A stretch of 64,000 nt of DNA, taken from Deltaproteobacteria bacterium IMCC39146. Its GTDB lineage: Bacteria; Desulfobacterota; Desulfuromonadia; Desulfuromonadales; BM103. Made by a program: the position numbers and the translations under genes. The stretch covers positions 1 to 64,000 of the forward strand of contig JARUHP010000009.1 in the NCBI GenBank assembly GCA_030005635.1. The letters are read 5' to 3'. Each line of letters starts with the position of its first letter. The first letter of the stretch is position 1. This document shows positions 42,102 through 51,782 of this stretch, in pieces. The notes under the pieces are model-generated. The model was not told the origin of the DNA, did not search any database, and worked only from the letters and a program-made list of their open reading frames with translations.

Positions 42102-44681
42102 ATGGCCATAGAACTCCAGGAAGATTTAAAAGACCTCTCTCCCGCAGAGCAGGAAAAATTAAAAAAATTAATGGAAAAGGATTCCAAGTCATACCGTTCA
42201 CCAACCGGCATCTTTAAATGGCTGGTTGCAGTGCTCGGCGGTGGCATGGTTCTATTCTATTTTTACACGGCGGGTTTAGCCGCTGTTGGGACCCAGTATC
42301 ATCGCGGGGTCTATGTTTTTGTTACCTATGTGTTGGTCTTCCTGCTCTACCCCGCAGGCACGACGCGAATGCGCATTCCGCTTTCTTTGATCATAGGCAG
42401 CATCATTTCTGCCGCAATTGCAGGGCTTGGTTTTTTTGAATCGATTGATGCATTCCATGCTGAGTTAGTAAGTGTCAATATGGGCTTGATAGGCGCTATC
42501 CTGTTGGGAGGTGCCGTCATTGGAGCAAGCGCAACCTTTATCGACAGCATCCTCATGAAGAAATGGCCAAACAATCCAACTCTTTCTGACATCCTTTACG
42601 CTTTGACAGCGGCGGGCGTAGTCTACTACTGGATCCATGAATTTGAAGTTCTCAATTACCGGGCTGGCGCAGAGACTCATCTCGATGCCATGATCAGCAT
42701 CGTCGGGATCGTCCTTTCACTTGAGGTCTGCCGACGAGTTCTTGGCTGGTCGATGACTTTTGTTGGCCTCGGCATGTTTATCTACGGTTATCTCGGGCCC
42801 ATTTTCCCGGAAATTATAGCCCATCGTGGCTTCGGCATTGAGCGTCTGTGTACCGCACTTTACCTGACAACCAACGGGGTGTTCGGGGTCATGGCCAACG
42901 TTTTGGCAACCTATGTCATCCTGTTTATCTTTTTCGGTGCCTTTCTGCACAAATCGGGCGCGGGCAAGTTCTTCATAGACTTCCCCCTAGCACTGGCCGG
43001 TCGCAGTACCGGTGGTCCGGCAAAGGTTGCTGTTATTGCCTCTGCTTTCTTTGGTTCGGTTTCCGGCAGCGCGATCGCCAATACGGTTTCCACAGGAGCC
43101 TTTACCATACCGCTGATGAAACGGGCCGGCTTCAGGCCGCATGTTGCCGGAGCCATCGAGCCCGCCGCATCAATCGGCGGCATGTTCCTGCCCCCCGTTA
43201 TGGGCGCCGGCGGTTTTCTGATGGCCGAGCTGACCGAAACATCATATGCCTACATCATGATGATCGCCATCTTCCCCGCCCTACTCTACTTTTTCTCGGT
43301 CTTCTGCATGATTCACTTCGAAGCCAAGAAACAGGGGATCAAGGGGATTGACGACGATGAATTTCCGCACTGGAAGGACGTCCTGAAAAAACAGTGGTAT
43401 TACTCCCTGCCGTTAATCATCATCACGATCCTCATGATCATAGGAAAATCTCCCGGAATGGCTGCTTTCTGGTCTGCACTCTCATGTATTGTCGTAAGCT
43501 GGGTAAGGCAGGACAGGAAAGTCTCACTCAAGGACAGATTGATTTTTGTACCGGTTACGATCCTGTTTATTATGGTTGTTGCTCTCGGTTATATCGAGCT
43601 TCCGTTTCAATCATTGTTCGGGTTTAAAATCCAATTTTTCGTTACTTTATCGGCAACAATCTGGTGCCTGCTGGTCAGTGCTTTCCGTAAAGACATTTTG
43701 ATGGATCTGAAAGGTATCTGGGAGGCGATCCTAACCGGCGCCAACAACACCCTGATCATCGGTGCGACACTCGGCGTCATCGGCATTATCGTCGGCACCA
43801 TTTCCTTAACCGGAATCGGCCTCAAGTTCTCCGACATCATCATCTCGCTGGCCAGTGGTAATCTGCTTGCGGCAATCTTTCTGGTCGCCCTTGCTTCGCT
43901 GGTGCTTGGTATGGGAGTTCCGGTCACAGCAGCCTACCTGATCACTGCAGTGTTGGCAGTGCCGCCACTGATGGAAATGGGCGTCCCCTTGCTCTGCGCA
44001 CACATGATCGTCTACTGGTTCAGCCAGGATTCGAACATTACTCCGCCAGTCTGCGTCGCAGCCTATGCGGGAGCTGCAATTGCCGGATCTGATCCATGGA
44101 AAACCGGCTGGACCAGTTTCAAGTTCGCCAAGCTGCTATATGTCATGCCGATTCTGTTTGCGTTCACTCCGGCAATCCTTTTCCAGCCTCACACGGCAAA
44201 CGTCAAGGTCCCAACACTCGCCGATGACTTGCCCTTCGCATCGGTACTCTCTGTTGAGGTTAAAGAGGGGGGCACTATTGTAGCTGGCGACACAGTGGTC
44301 AAGATCATGGTTGGTGACGAAATTATCGATATCAAAGCCGAACGTGGCGGCAACGTCACTGAGGTCAAGACCTTTGCCGGTGGCATGGTTAATCCTGGCG
44401 AAACGATTATCGAAGCAGTCGATCCTGCAACGGGATGGCAGACAATCTCTTCTTTCTGGTCCGCGTTCCTGGGCACCATTGCTTTCTCTGCAACCACCAT
44501 GATGTTCTGGTTCAGGCGCACCACCATTCCGGAGTGGTTGCTTTTAGCCGTCGGCACACTGTTCCTTTACTGGCCAACGTTGGTGACAGATGGAATTGGC
44601 CTCGTTTTGGTAGGACTGGTAATCTTCATGCAAATCACGAAAAACAAGAAAGAGTTTGGCTCTGCCATTGCTCCGACATAA
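42102..44681 (+). CDS. TRAP transporter fused permease (DctQM-type) with barrel-sandwich-like insert
   Basis: The 859-residue inner-membrane protein fuses the small (DctQ-like, about residues 35-200) and large (DctM-like, about 220-690) TRAP subunits typical of TAXI systems. Large-subunit motifs include GSVSGSAIANTVSTGAFTIPLMKR (in part), EPAASIGGMFLPPVMGAGGF (in part), LGMGVPVTAAYLITA and FSQDSNITPPVC. After the last transport helix, residues about 710-765 resemble a lipoyl/HlyD-type barrel-sandwich (VKEGGTIVAGDTVVKI, DIKAERGGNVTEV, GGMVNPGETI). Two or three further helices follow. It takes up solute with Na+ or H+. Confidence 0.85.
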   Translation: MAIELQEDLKDLSPAEQEKLKKLMEKDSKSYRSPTGIFKWLVAVLGGGMVLFYFYTAGLAAVGTQYHRGVYVFVTYVLVFLLYPAGTTRMRIPLSLIIGSIISAAIAGLGFFESIDAFHAELVSVNMGLIGAILLGGAVIGASATFIDSILMKKWPNNPTLSDILYALTAAGVVYYWIHEFEVLNYRAGAETHLDAMISIVGIVLSLEVCRRVLGWSMTFVGLGMFIYGYLGPIFPEIIAHRGFGIERLCTALYLTTNGVFGVMANVLATYVILFIFFGAFLHKSGAGKFFIDFPLALAGRSTGGPAKVAVIASAFFGSVSGSAIANTVSTGAFTIPLMKRAGFRPHVAGAIEPAASIGGMFLPPVMGAGGFLMAELTETSYAYIMMIAIFPALLYFFSVFCMIHFEAKKQGIKGIDDDEFPHWKDVLKKQWYYSLPLIIITILMIIGKSPGMAAFWSALSCIVVSWVRQDRKVSLKDRLIFVPVTILFIMVVALGYIELPFQSLFGFKIQFFVTLSATIWCLLVSAFRKDILMDLKGIWEAILTGANNTLIIGATLGVIGIIVGTISLTGIGLKFSDIIISLASGNLLAAIFLVALASLVLGMGVPVTAAYLITAVLAVPPLMEMGVPLLCAHMIVYWFSQDSNITPPVCVAAYAGAAIAGSDPWKTGWTSFKFAKLLYVMPILFAFTPAILFQPHTANVKVPTLADDLPFASVLSVEVKEGGTIVAGDTVVKIMVGDEIIDIKAERGGNVTEVKTFAGGMVNPGETIIEAVDPATGWQTISSFWSAFLGTIAFSATTMMFWFRRTTIPEWLLLAVGTLFLYWPTLVTDGIGLVLVGLVIFMQITKNKKEFGSAIAPT

Positions 44682-44696
44682 ACAAAGAGGATTAAC

Positions 44697-45143
44697 ATGA
44701 CACGAAATATCAAAAATATTCTCTTCGCAACGGATTTTTCCGATTCATCGCAGCAGGCAGCTGACTATGCTGTGACCCTTGCGCACCTGACTGATGCTAA
44801 GTTACATGTCCTGCACGTCATAAACGAACTGGATGAGCACCAACGCGTCATGATTCCCAGAGAAGCCTTTCTGGTTCTCGAAAAAGAAGTTGGAATTCAA
44901 GCGGTCAAGGAGTTGGAGAAGTTCTGCAAGGAACAAACGGAAGGATTGAGCGTCACAACTCATGCCGTCGTTGGCGCCCCATTCAAAGTCATTCTGGATA
45001 TGGGAGGCAAGGTTAATGCCGACCTAATCGTTATGGGAACCCACGGTCGCACCGGCATGGAGCATGTGATTGTCGGCAGCACTGCTGAACGAGTCGTCAG
45101 GCGGTCTAAAATCCCTGTTCTCACTGTTCGCTGTGAAGACTGA
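44697..45143 (+). CDS. Universal stress protein UspA-like, ATP-binding type
   Basis: The 148-residue cytoplasmic protein has the UspA fold with the nucleotide motif GTHGRTGMEHVIVGSTAERVVR (in part: G-2x-G-9x-GST). DFSDSSQQAADYA sits near the N-terminus and PVLTVRC at the end. It follows the TRAP permease by 15 bp. UspA proteins encoded with TRAP systems (e.g. TeaD of Halomonas) modulate transport activity, so a similar role is likely here. Confidence 0.88.
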   Translation: MTRNIKNILFATDFSDSSQQAADYAVTLAHLTDAKLHVLHVINELDEHQRVMIPREAFLVLEKEVGIQAVKELEKFCKEQTEGLSVTTHAVVGAPFKVILDMGGKVNADLIVMGTHGRTGMEHVIVGSTAERVVRRSKIPVLTVRCED

Positions 45144-45162
45144 CTCAAAGCTTGAAATCTTA

Positions 45163-45206
45163 AGCAACAAAAAGGCGAAGCTTTATGCTTCGCCTTTTTG
45201 TTGTCC
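45163..45206. terminator. Bidirectional terminator after the TRAP operon
   Basis: A 17-bp perfect stem (45165-45181 with 45187-45203, loop TTTAT) has A/T-rich outer parts. It ends the TRAP operon on the plus strand and the sensor-kinase transcript on the minus strand. Confidence 0.9.
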
Positions 45207-45254
45207 AGAAATCGGGTTTTTCTAACAATAAACTTTCCTGGGGGCTCGAAGCTT

Positions 45255-46415
45255 TCAGGCCGTCTCAGGGCAAATATCTGGCAAGCTGAGGGTAAACCGG
45301 GTTCCGCCTTCCGGGGAGGACTCAAAGCTCACATCACCGGAGAGGAAGCGTCCAAGAAGTTTCATACTATAGGTTCCAAGGCCTCGACCTGAACCTTTTG
45401 TGGAAAAATCACGTTGGAAAATGCGCTGCTGGTAGGAGGCCGAGATAACGGTTGCGTTATGGGTCCAGAAGTTTAAGCCGGCAGCGTTTTTATCAACACC
45501 CAGAGTCACCGTATATCCTTCGGGAGAAGCCTCCAGAGCATTTTTAATCATATTACCAAGGATACGGCGCAACAGAGTGGCATCGCTGATGAATGATGTT
45601 CTGATCACGTCATCGTCGATCTTCAGCATACGCTTACGGGAAATTTCCTGGCCTTCATAAAGCTCAATCACATCTTTCAACACATCCAAACTCGTCAAAA
45701 CATGGTTGTCGACCTTCAGTTCACCCTTCTCTACCGCCAGCAACACGCGCTGGGCATCAATCTCCTCGATAACCTTTTGCGATGCCGACTGAATACGACG
45801 ACTCACCAGCATGGGATCAACACTCTCATCAATCTCCATGAGTTCTGCAAAACCTTGAATGCTGGCAACAAGGTTGAGAATATCGTGAAAAAAAGTACGC
45901 TCTAAAGCCAAGCGTCGACGCTCGTGACTCACATCGGTGCCAGCCAGCACAACAAACTTTTCATCACCAAAACAAAGTGGAGCCGACCAGACTCGTAGCG
46001 TCAAATGCTGTGCAACATGCCCACCATGCTGAGTCAGGGTACACTCTTGAACGCTATCTACACCGGACAAACCGGAAAGCATTGCTACTAGCGCCCCGCA
46101 GGTTTCACAAGATTCAGTCGTTCCGCAAACCGCATCTTTGTCGAGTGCCACATGGCATTGCAGGACATCACCTACCAGCAAGCCAACTAGGCTTTCTGTT
46201 TCAGGCCTTCCAGAAAGATGACTGAAAGCACGGTTTGCAAATACGATCTGACGATAGTTGTTGAGGACGAGGACCATCCCCGGCATGGCATCCAGCATGT
46301 GCCTGGTCAGGAACGCATCATTGAAAAAGGCAGCCTGATGTTCCAGCTCTTTGTGAGAAGCGAGAGGATTCTCATTGACGTGATCAGGAATGCAGGTGGG
46401 TGCAACTTGAGTCAT
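45255..46415 (-). CDS. PAS-domain sensor histidine kinase, soluble
   Basis: The 386-residue kinase has no membrane helices. A PAS domain (about residues 40-160) contains an unusual Cys/His segment, CHVALDKDAVCGTTESCETCGA. The phosphoacceptor region is FFHDILNLVASIQGFAEL (atypical HDILN box), followed by a HATPase domain with NMIKNALEAS, FQRDFSTKGSGRGLGTYSM and GGTRFTLSLP. No response regulator is encoded nearby. It starts 7 bp after the acyltransferase stop, so the pair is co-transcribed and a functional link is possible. Confidence 0.75.
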   Translation of the reverse strand: MTQVAPTCIPDHVNENPLASHKELEHQAAFFNDAFLTRHMLDAMPGMVLVLNNYRQIVFANRAFSHLSGRPETESLVGLLVGDVLQCHVALDKDAVCGTTESCETCGALVAMLSGLSGVDSVQECTLTQHGGHVAQHLTLRVWSAPLCFGDEKFVVLAGTDVSHERRRLALERTFFHDILNLVASIQGFAELMEIDESVDPMLVSRRIQSASQKVIEEIDAQRVLLAVEKGELKVDNHVLTSLDVLKDVIELYEGQEISRKRMLKIDDDVIRTSFISDATLLRRILGNMIKNALEASPEGYTVTLGVDKNAAGLNFWTHNATVISASYQQRIFQRDFSTKGSGRGLGTYSMKLLGRFLSGDVSFESSPEGGTRFTLSLPDICPETA

Positions 46416-46422
46416 TGTAGGC

Positions 46423-47148
46423 TCACGCCTCGTCGAAGCAAGTTCCGGCAATCAGAGTCACCGGAGCTTCGAGATAACTTTTTAGGGAATCGAGGAACTC
46501 GGCAGCATCAGCGCCATCAAGAATCCGATGATCGGCGGAGAGTGTGACACGCACCATAGGCGCCACCACAAGTTCTTCATGTTCATCAACCACAACTTCA
46601 CCTTTGACAGTACCAACAGCAAGGACAGCCGCCTGAGGCGGAGTAATAATCGCTACAAAGGACTCGACACCCAACATCCCCATATTGCTGATCGTAAAGG
46701 TCCCGCCCTCCTGATCTTGATCAGATAGCTGGCCAAGGTGTGCCCTTTCTGCAAGGATCTTGGCAGACTCGCCAAGTTGTTTCAGGGAAAGTTTTTCAAC
46801 ATTTTGAATAACCGGATAGAAGAGGCCACCTTCGGTCGCAACGGCCATAGCCAGATTTATCTCATCCTGCTCTGCAGCTTCGCCGTCGACCCAGTGGCTG
46901 TTCACCCAAGGGTGTTCTTTGAGCGCCGCCGAAGAAGCGGCCAGAATGAAATCATTGATCGTGATGCCGAGATCTTTACGAAAACGAATGATATCCGTCA
47001 TATCAACAGCAACAGTCACAGAAAAATGAGGTTTATTCTGCCAACTGTCAACCATTTTACGTTCAATTAAACGACGAATCCTTACCGATTTACCACTCTC
47101 TGAATCAGGTGCTGTTGACACTGGTGCATCACTATTATGAGTTGACAT
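46423..47148 (-). CDS. Stand-alone 2-oxoacid dehydrogenase acyltransferase (E2) catalytic domain
   Basis: The 241-residue protein corresponds only to the chloramphenicol-acetyltransferase-like core of E2 enzymes. It has VRIRRLIERKMVDSW, FSVTVAVDMTDI, TFTISNMGMLGVESF, ITPPQAAVLAVG and the catalytic DHRILDGADAAEFL. Lipoyl and peripheral-subunit-binding domains are absent, and no E1 or E3 gene is near. It cannot act as a normal complex core with its own swinging arm, so another acyl donor is likely. AAAGGATC precedes the ATG at 47148. Confidence 0.75.
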   Translation of the reverse strand: MSTHNSDAPVSTAPDSESGKSVRIRRLIERKMVDSWQNKPHFSVTVAVDMTDIIRFRKDLGITINDFILAASSAALKEHPWVNSHWVDGEAAEQDEINLAMAVATEGGLFYPVIQNVEKLSLKQLGESAKILAERAHLGQLSDQDQEGGTFTISNMGMLGVESFVAIITPPQAAVLAVGTVKGEVVVDEHEELVVAPMVRVTLSADHRILDGADAAEFLDSLKSYLEAPVTLIAGTCFDEA

Positions 47149-47231
47149 ACAGATGATCCTTTCATAAAGACTGCAAAGGAAGAGTGCCGATAACGAAGAC
47201 CTCACAGTTACGACATTTTGTTGTTATTGTA

Positions 47232-47250
47232 AATTAGATAAGATCTAATT
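47232..47250 (-). promoter_or_regulatory. Dyad operator candidate upstream of the E2-like gene
   Basis: AATTAGAT-AAG-ATCTAATT is a perfect 8-bp inverted repeat with a 3-bp spacer. On the minus strand TACAAT (a good -10 hexamer) follows immediately, so a bound protein would cover the -35/-10 spacer. Confidence 0.45.
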
Positions 47251-47393
47251 ACGACTACAAACAACAAGGCTCTTCATATGTAACATGAGGATGCCTGACA
47301 AACGACTCTGTTACATTCATCCAGAAATTTTAGAGGTCCCATAGTAAACCGCTCATAGCTTGAGATGCAACGATGCCGGGTAAAAGACAAAAG

Positions 47394-47422
47394 AAAAGCC
47401 CGGAGCATTCGCTCCGGGCATA
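47394..47422 (-). terminator. Terminator of zinc-ribbon gene
   Basis: The arms GCCCGGAGC (47398-47406) and GCTCCGGGC (47411-47419) enclose an ATTC loop and are followed on the minus strand by TTTTCTTTTGT. Confidence 0.85.
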
Positions 47423-47443
47423 ATATCTTGAAACGTATTCAAC

Positions 47444-47599
47444 TCAACCGAGGAACACGTTGTGGTTACGAGCACGATTGGCAAGAATTGTCGGATCGAC
47501 CACCTCACCACAGGAACAGCATTTCCATGCATCAAAAGCACGAACAAAATCATAATATTTCTCTGCGTACATACGGCCTCTGCACTTGGGACATTTCAT
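47444..47599 (-). CDS. Small zinc-ribbon protein, 51 aa
   Basis: The ATG at 47599 follows CAAGGAGGCA with ideal spacing. The product starts MKCPKCRGRMYAEKYYDF, continues to a second pair WKCCSCGEVVD, and ends RNHNVFLG. Two CxxC pairs 22-25 residues apart form a typical zinc ribbon. The function is unknown, perhaps nucleic-acid or protein binding. It has its own terminator and resembles short conserved zinc-ribbon genes of Geobacter-type genomes. Confidence 0.75.
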   Translation of the reverse strand: MKCPKCRGRMYAEKYYDFVRAFDAWKCCSCGEVVDPTILANRARNHNVFLG

Positions 47600-47757
47600 T
47601 TGTATTGCCTCCTTGTGTAATCAATTATAAATACGTCATATTGACTTGCTGTATTTACTAGATATACATTACACAAGACGTGCCAATTAAAATATAATCA
47701 TGACAGAGGCAAAAAAGCAGCGAGTAGCTGTAAAAAATGAGACTGTAAAACAAGGAC

Positions 47758-48330
47758 TTACAAACCATAAAAAAAGATGCGCCACCTTTCGATACTTTTC
47801 AAACCAACACCCGTCACCCTAAGAAGGCCTTCCAAATCCACAAATTCGCCATTTTCTTGACGGTCTAATTCCAATCGTCTCGCCAAGGCTTCACCAATAC
47901 CTGGCAAAAACCGCCAATCATCGAAGCTCATGCGATCGGGGTGCAAGGGTATCCCCATAGACACGCGATGACTGGCTGGCATCCAATGCCGTCGGAAAGA
48001 TCTGATTTTCTGTTCTTTTTCTATGATTTCAATATTTTCACCATCCTGAAGAGGGTCTGCCCATTCAAGAGGTCTCAAAAAATTATCCTCCACACCCGTA
48101 CCTGTCAAACTTATGACGCTAGAAGGAAGCAAACCGTCATTAATTTGATACACTCCTGGGGAATCGACCTCTCCTGACAACTCAACATAAAAATAATTGT
48201 CAGATAAAGACAAAAAAGCCGGAAGATCATCCACAATGGAAGACTGCCGGCTCAAAAGCAGGAAAAGAAAAACAAACACCGCCAACACAAAGAGCGCTGG
48301 CGGCGTGTTAGGATAAAGTTTAGCCTGCAT
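47758..48330 (-). CDS. ComEA-like helix-hairpin-helix protein
   Basis: The product has about 190 residues. A single N-terminal membrane anchor ([15 protein letters not shown]) is followed by an SLBB-like strand segment ([18 protein letters not shown]). Near the C-terminus are two helix-hairpin-helix units ([13 protein letters not shown] and [13 protein letters not shown]). This is the layout of ComEA, the membrane DNA receptor for transformation, though the linker is longer and basic. DNA uptake is not proven. The start overlaps the 3' end of cimA. Confidence 0.7.
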   Translation of the reverse strand: MQAKLYPNTPPALFVLAVFVFLFLLLSRQSSIVDDLPAFLSLSDNYFYVELSGEVDSPGVYQINDGLLPSSVISLTGTGVEDNFLRPLEWADPLQDGENIEIIEKEQKIRSFRRHWMPASHRVSMGIPLHPDRMSFDDWRFLPGIGEALARRLELDRQENGEFVDLEGLLRVTGVGLKSIERWRIFFYGL

Positions 48331-49891
48331 AGTCACGCATCAACTTGTACTGCAGAGCATCGACCAGAGCGTGATAAGAGGCCTCTATAATATTATCGCT
48401 GACACCTACTGTTCCCCAACGCGAGTTTTTGTCGCCTGTTTCGATCAAGACACGAGTCACTGAAGCAGTGCCCTTCCCTGCGGGTAGCACGCGCACCTTA
48501 TAATCAAGGAGCTTGGTCTCCTTCAACTGTGGGTAGAACTGTTCAAGAGCCTTGCGAAGAGCATGATCAAGAGCATTAACCGGTCCGTTGCCTTCGGCAG
48601 CCGTATGCTCAATACGACCACCAACCTTAATCTGGATTGTCGCTTCCGAGGTCGGCATCTCATCTTCATGCCGTTTCATGTCGATAACCCTGAAGCCAAT
48701 AACCGAGAAGAAGTTACGCAAATCTCCCATGGCACGTCGCATCAGCAGCTCAAAAGAAGCCTCCGCTCCCTCAAATTGAAAACCCTGATTCTCAAGTTTT
48801 TTAATATCTTCAAGAATTTCTAGAGTTACAGGGTCTTTGCTATCCAGATTAATATTAAACTGCTCAGCTTTGGCCAGAATATTTGCACGCCCGGAAAGGT
48901 CTGAAACCAGGATCCGGGTCATATTGCCAACTTTCTCCGGGCGCATATGTTCGTAAGTTTCAGGATGCCGTTGAATTGCCGAAACGTGCACCCCCCCTTT
49001 GTGGGCAAAAGCTGAGTTACCGACATAAGGTTGGTGTTTGTTCGGTACCAGGTTGGCAAGTTCATAGATAAAGCGTGAAGTAATCCGCAGATTCTGCATC
49101 TGCTCATCCGAAACGCAGTCGTGATCCATCTTAAGTCTCAGGGCAGGGATAATCGAGCAGAGATTGGCGTTACCACAACGCTCGCCAAAACCGTTAATTG
49201 TACCCTGGACATGAACAACGCCCTGCTCAACAGCAACCAGTGAGTTCGCAACAGCGCATTCACTGTCGTTATGGGCATGAATGCCAAGCGGTGTTTTGAT
49301 ACTCTTCTTTACCTGTTTGATAATGCTCGACACCTCGTAAGGCATGGAACTACCGTTGGTATCGCACATAACAATACAGTCGACACCTGCCTGCTGCGCG
49401 GCCTCTAGTGTTTTAATCGCGTACTCAGGGTTGGCCTTGTAACCATCAAAGAAATGCTCAGCGTCATAAACGACCTCCGGAACATTCTTTTTTAGGTAAA
49501 CCAAAGAATCGTAGATCAACTCGAGGTTTTCCTCGAGGCTGATACGCAAGGCTTCCCGTACATGGAAATCCCAGGTCTTGCCAAAGATTGTAACAGTATC
49601 AGGCTCTGCCTGTATCAGCGTCTGGATGTTGTTGTCTTTATCAGGAGTTGTTTTGGCTCGACGTGTTGAACCAAAAGCCGCAACCTTGGCGTGATTGAGG
49701 GTCACTTTTTTTATGTCCTTAAAAAAAGCAATATCCTTCGGGTTGGAACCTGGCCATCCGCCCTCAATATAGTCAATGCCGAGTTCGTCAAGCTTCTGTG
49801 CAATGCGAATCTTGTCTGCGACGAGAAAAGAAACATCTTCAGCCTGCGTACCGTCACGCAGAGTTGTGTCGTACAGAAAAACTCTACTCAT
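48320..49891 (-). CDS. cimA: (R)-citramalate synthase
   Basis: The 523-residue enzyme condenses pyruvate and acetyl-CoA to citramalate, the entry to threonine-independent isoleucine synthesis known in Geobacter. The HMGL-like barrel has [41 protein letters not shown] and [18 protein letters not shown] (in part). The LeuA-type C-terminal regulatory domain begins near residue 385 and would bind isoleucine. lysC is upstream, 39 bp away. Confidence 0.92.
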   Translation of the reverse strand: MSRVFLYDTTLRDGTQAEDVSFLVADKIRIAQKLDELGIDYIEGGWPGSNPKDIAFFKDIKKVTLNHAKVAAFGSTRRAKTTPDKDNNIQTLIQAEPDTVTIFGKTWDFHVREALRISLEENLELIYDSLVYLKKNVPEVVYDAEHFFDGYKANPEYAIKTLEAAQQAGVDCIVMCDTNGSSMPYEVSSIIKQVKKSIKTPLGIHAHNDSECAVANSLVAVEQGVVHVQGTINGFGERCGNANLCSIIPALRLKMDHDCVSDEQMQNLRITSRFIYELANLVPNKHQPYVGNSAFAHKGGVHVSAIQRHPETYEHMRPEKVGNMTRILVSDLSGRANILAKAEQFNINLDSKDPVTLEILEDIKKLENQGFQFEGAEASFELLMRRAMGDLRNFFSVIGFRVIDMKRHEDEMPTSEATIQIKVGGRIEHTAAEGNGPVNALDHALRKALEQFYPQLKETKLLDYKVRVLPAGKGTASVTRVLIETGDKNSRWGTVGVSDNIIEASYHALVDALQYKLMRDYAG

Positions 49892-49930
49892 TCATCCACT
49901 CCTGGTTACAGATATAGCATTATAAAAACT

Positions 49931-51163
49931 CTACTCTTCGGAAACCTGACCTTTATCCAGCCCGAAAGCCGCATGCAGAACGCGTACGGCAAGTTCGGTG
50001 TACTTGTCATCAATAACACAAGACACCTTGATCTCACTGGTTGAAATCATCTGAATATTCACACCTTCTGTAGAGAGCGTTTCAAACATCTGGCTGGCAA
50101 TACCTGAATGCGAGCGCATGCCCACTCCAACGATCGACACCTTGGCGATGTTTTCGTTAGTTTGAACTCCGGCAGCTCCAATCTTGACAGCTGTATCCTC
50201 GATAATCTTCAGAGCTTTTTTGAAGTCAGAACGCGGCACGGTAAAGGTCATATCAGTCGACCCTTCATGGGAAACATTCTGAATAATCATGTCTACCGTG
50301 ATATTCGCCGCCGAAAGCGGTGAGAAAATCTGTGCAGCAATGCCAGGCATGTCAGGAACACGCATCACAGAAATTTTTGCTTCATCTTTATTGTAAGTAA
50401 CACCTGAAACCAGGACCGTTTCCATATCTGCATCCTCCTTCATCACCAGAGTCCCTTGATTGCCATTCAGGCTGGAACGTACATGGACGACGACATCATA
50501 TTTTTTAGCGAATTCAACGGAACGAATCTGCAAGATCTTAGATCCAAGAGAAGCCATTTCCAGCATTTCATCGTAGGAGATCTTTTCCAGCTTGGTGGCC
50601 TCAGGGACAATGCGCGGGTCAGTGGTGTAGACTCCGTCAACATCCGTCAGAATCTCGCAGACATCAGCCTTCAGTGCTGCCGCAACAGCCACGGCAGAGG
50701 TGTCGGAGCCACCACGTCCCAAGGTCGTAATATTGTTATCACGATCAATCCCCTGGAAGCCCGCAACAATAACAATAGTGCCATTGTGCAAGTCTTCACG
50801 CATGTTAGTATCCTGGATCTCCTCGATACGCGCTTTTGTAGAAGAGCTGTCGGTGTAAATCGGCACCTGCCAGCCCAGATAACTCTTCGCTTTGTAACCC
50901 ATCGATTGAAGTGCCATCGACAAGAGAGAGATTGAGACCTGCTCGCCGGCAGCAACCAGGACATCATATTCCCGTTCACTTGGGAACTCGCAAATCTCCT
51001 CCGCCAGAGCGACCAGTTTATTGGTCTCACCAGCCATAGCCGAGACAACAACAACCATATCGTTGCCTTCATCGTAAGTGCGTGCAACCCGTCGAGCCAC
51101 ATTCTGTATCTTTTCGATACTCCCTACCGAAGTACCACCATATTTTTGAACCACTAGTGCCAT
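49931..51163 (-). CDS. lysC: Aspartate kinase
   Basis: The 410-residue enzyme phosphorylates aspartate, first step to Lys, Thr and Met. The kinase domain has [31 protein letters not shown] (in part) and YTTDPRIVP. Two ACT domains (from about residue 265, [17 protein letters not shown] and [15 protein letters not shown]) provide feedback control. There is a short hairpin upstream, but no lysine riboswitch could be recognised. Confidence 0.93.
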   Translation of the reverse strand: MALVVQKYGGTSVGSIEKIQNVARRVARTYDEGNDMVVVVSAMAGETNKLVALAEEICEFPSEREYDVLVAAGEQVSISLLSMALQSMGYKAKSYLGWQVPIYTDSSSTKARIEEIQDTNMREDLHNGTIVIVAGFQGIDRDNNITTLGRGGSDTSAVAVAAALKADVCEILTDVDGVYTTDPRIVPEATKLEKISYDEMLEMASLGSKILQIRSVEFAKKYDVVVHVRSSLNGNQGTLVMKEDADMETVLVSGVTYNKDEAKISVMRVPDMPGIAAQIFSPLSAANITVDMIIQNVSHEGSTDMTFTVPRSDFKKALKIIEDTAVKIGAAGVQTNENIAKVSIVGVGMRSHSGIASQMFETLSTEGVNIQMISTSEIKVSCVIDDKYTELAVRVLHAAFGLDKGQVSEE

Positions 51164-51302
51164 CTGTGGTTGATCCTTCCTGGCATGAACTTTTCAGAAG
51201 CTCATACCTGCTGAGATAGCCCCCTGAGGGGTTGATTGTTTTTAATAACAGTATTCTACTTGGCCGTCAAAGGTTTTCATGGAGCATCCTGCGGGTATTC
51301 CC

Positions 51303-51779
51303 TTAAGAATGACAGTGTCTTGACATTTTATCCAACAGGTCCCTGCCGCTGCTATCGAAGGCTTCGAAATGGAATTGACGCATGTCTTCATTAATACGTT
51401 CGATGCTAACAGAGAGGGAAGCAGAAAGCGCAACGGTCATACGATCAGCCCATTCAACAAGAGTAAGACCCTTTCCCTCGACAAACTCATCGTAACCGAG
51501 GTCTTCCAGGTCATCGACCTGTGAGAGCCGATACAGGTCAAAATGATACAGGGCCAGACGGCCCAGATGAATATTCAGCAAAGTATAAGTCGGACTGGTT
51601 ACCGGCGTTTCTGCAGAGACTCCGAGGCCCATCGCGACACCCTGGGCAAAACAGGTTTTGCCCGCACCAAGATCGCCGTTTAAAAGAACAACCAAACCGG
51701 CAAGGGCCAACTCTCCGAAGTATTTCCCCAGGGCGCGTGTCTCTTCAGGATTAAAGGTTGTCGTTTCCAAGACGTGCAA
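51303..51779 (-). CDS. tsaE: tRNA t6A biosynthesis ATPase TsaE
   Basis: The 158-residue P-loop protein carries LNGDLGAGKTCFAQG (Walker A), SPTYTLLN (switch I-like) and LVEWADRM (conserved Glu-Trp). It drives the TsaBDE cycle that places t6A on ANN-decoding tRNAs. The start is a TTG 4 bp after the CBS gene stop, so its translation is likely coupled. Confidence 0.9.
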   Translation of the reverse strand: MHVLETTTFNPEETRALGKYFGELALAGLVVLLNGDLGAGKTCFAQGVAMGLGVSAETPVTSPTYTLLNIHLGRLALYHFDLYRLSQVDDLEDLGYDEFVEGKGLTLVEWADRMTVALSASLSVSIERINEDMRQFHFEAFDSSGRDLLDKMSRHCHS

Positions 51780-51782
51780 GCC

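Noticed and set aside
47353-47553. 66-residue minus-strand ORF
   Set aside because: It is an alternative frame of the zinc-ribbon gene (47444-47599), which has the ribosome site and cysteine motifs.
51164-51302. Lysine riboswitch upstream of lysC
   Set aside because: The spacer is too short and lacks the conserved junction motifs. Only a small CCCCTCAGGGG hairpin is seen.
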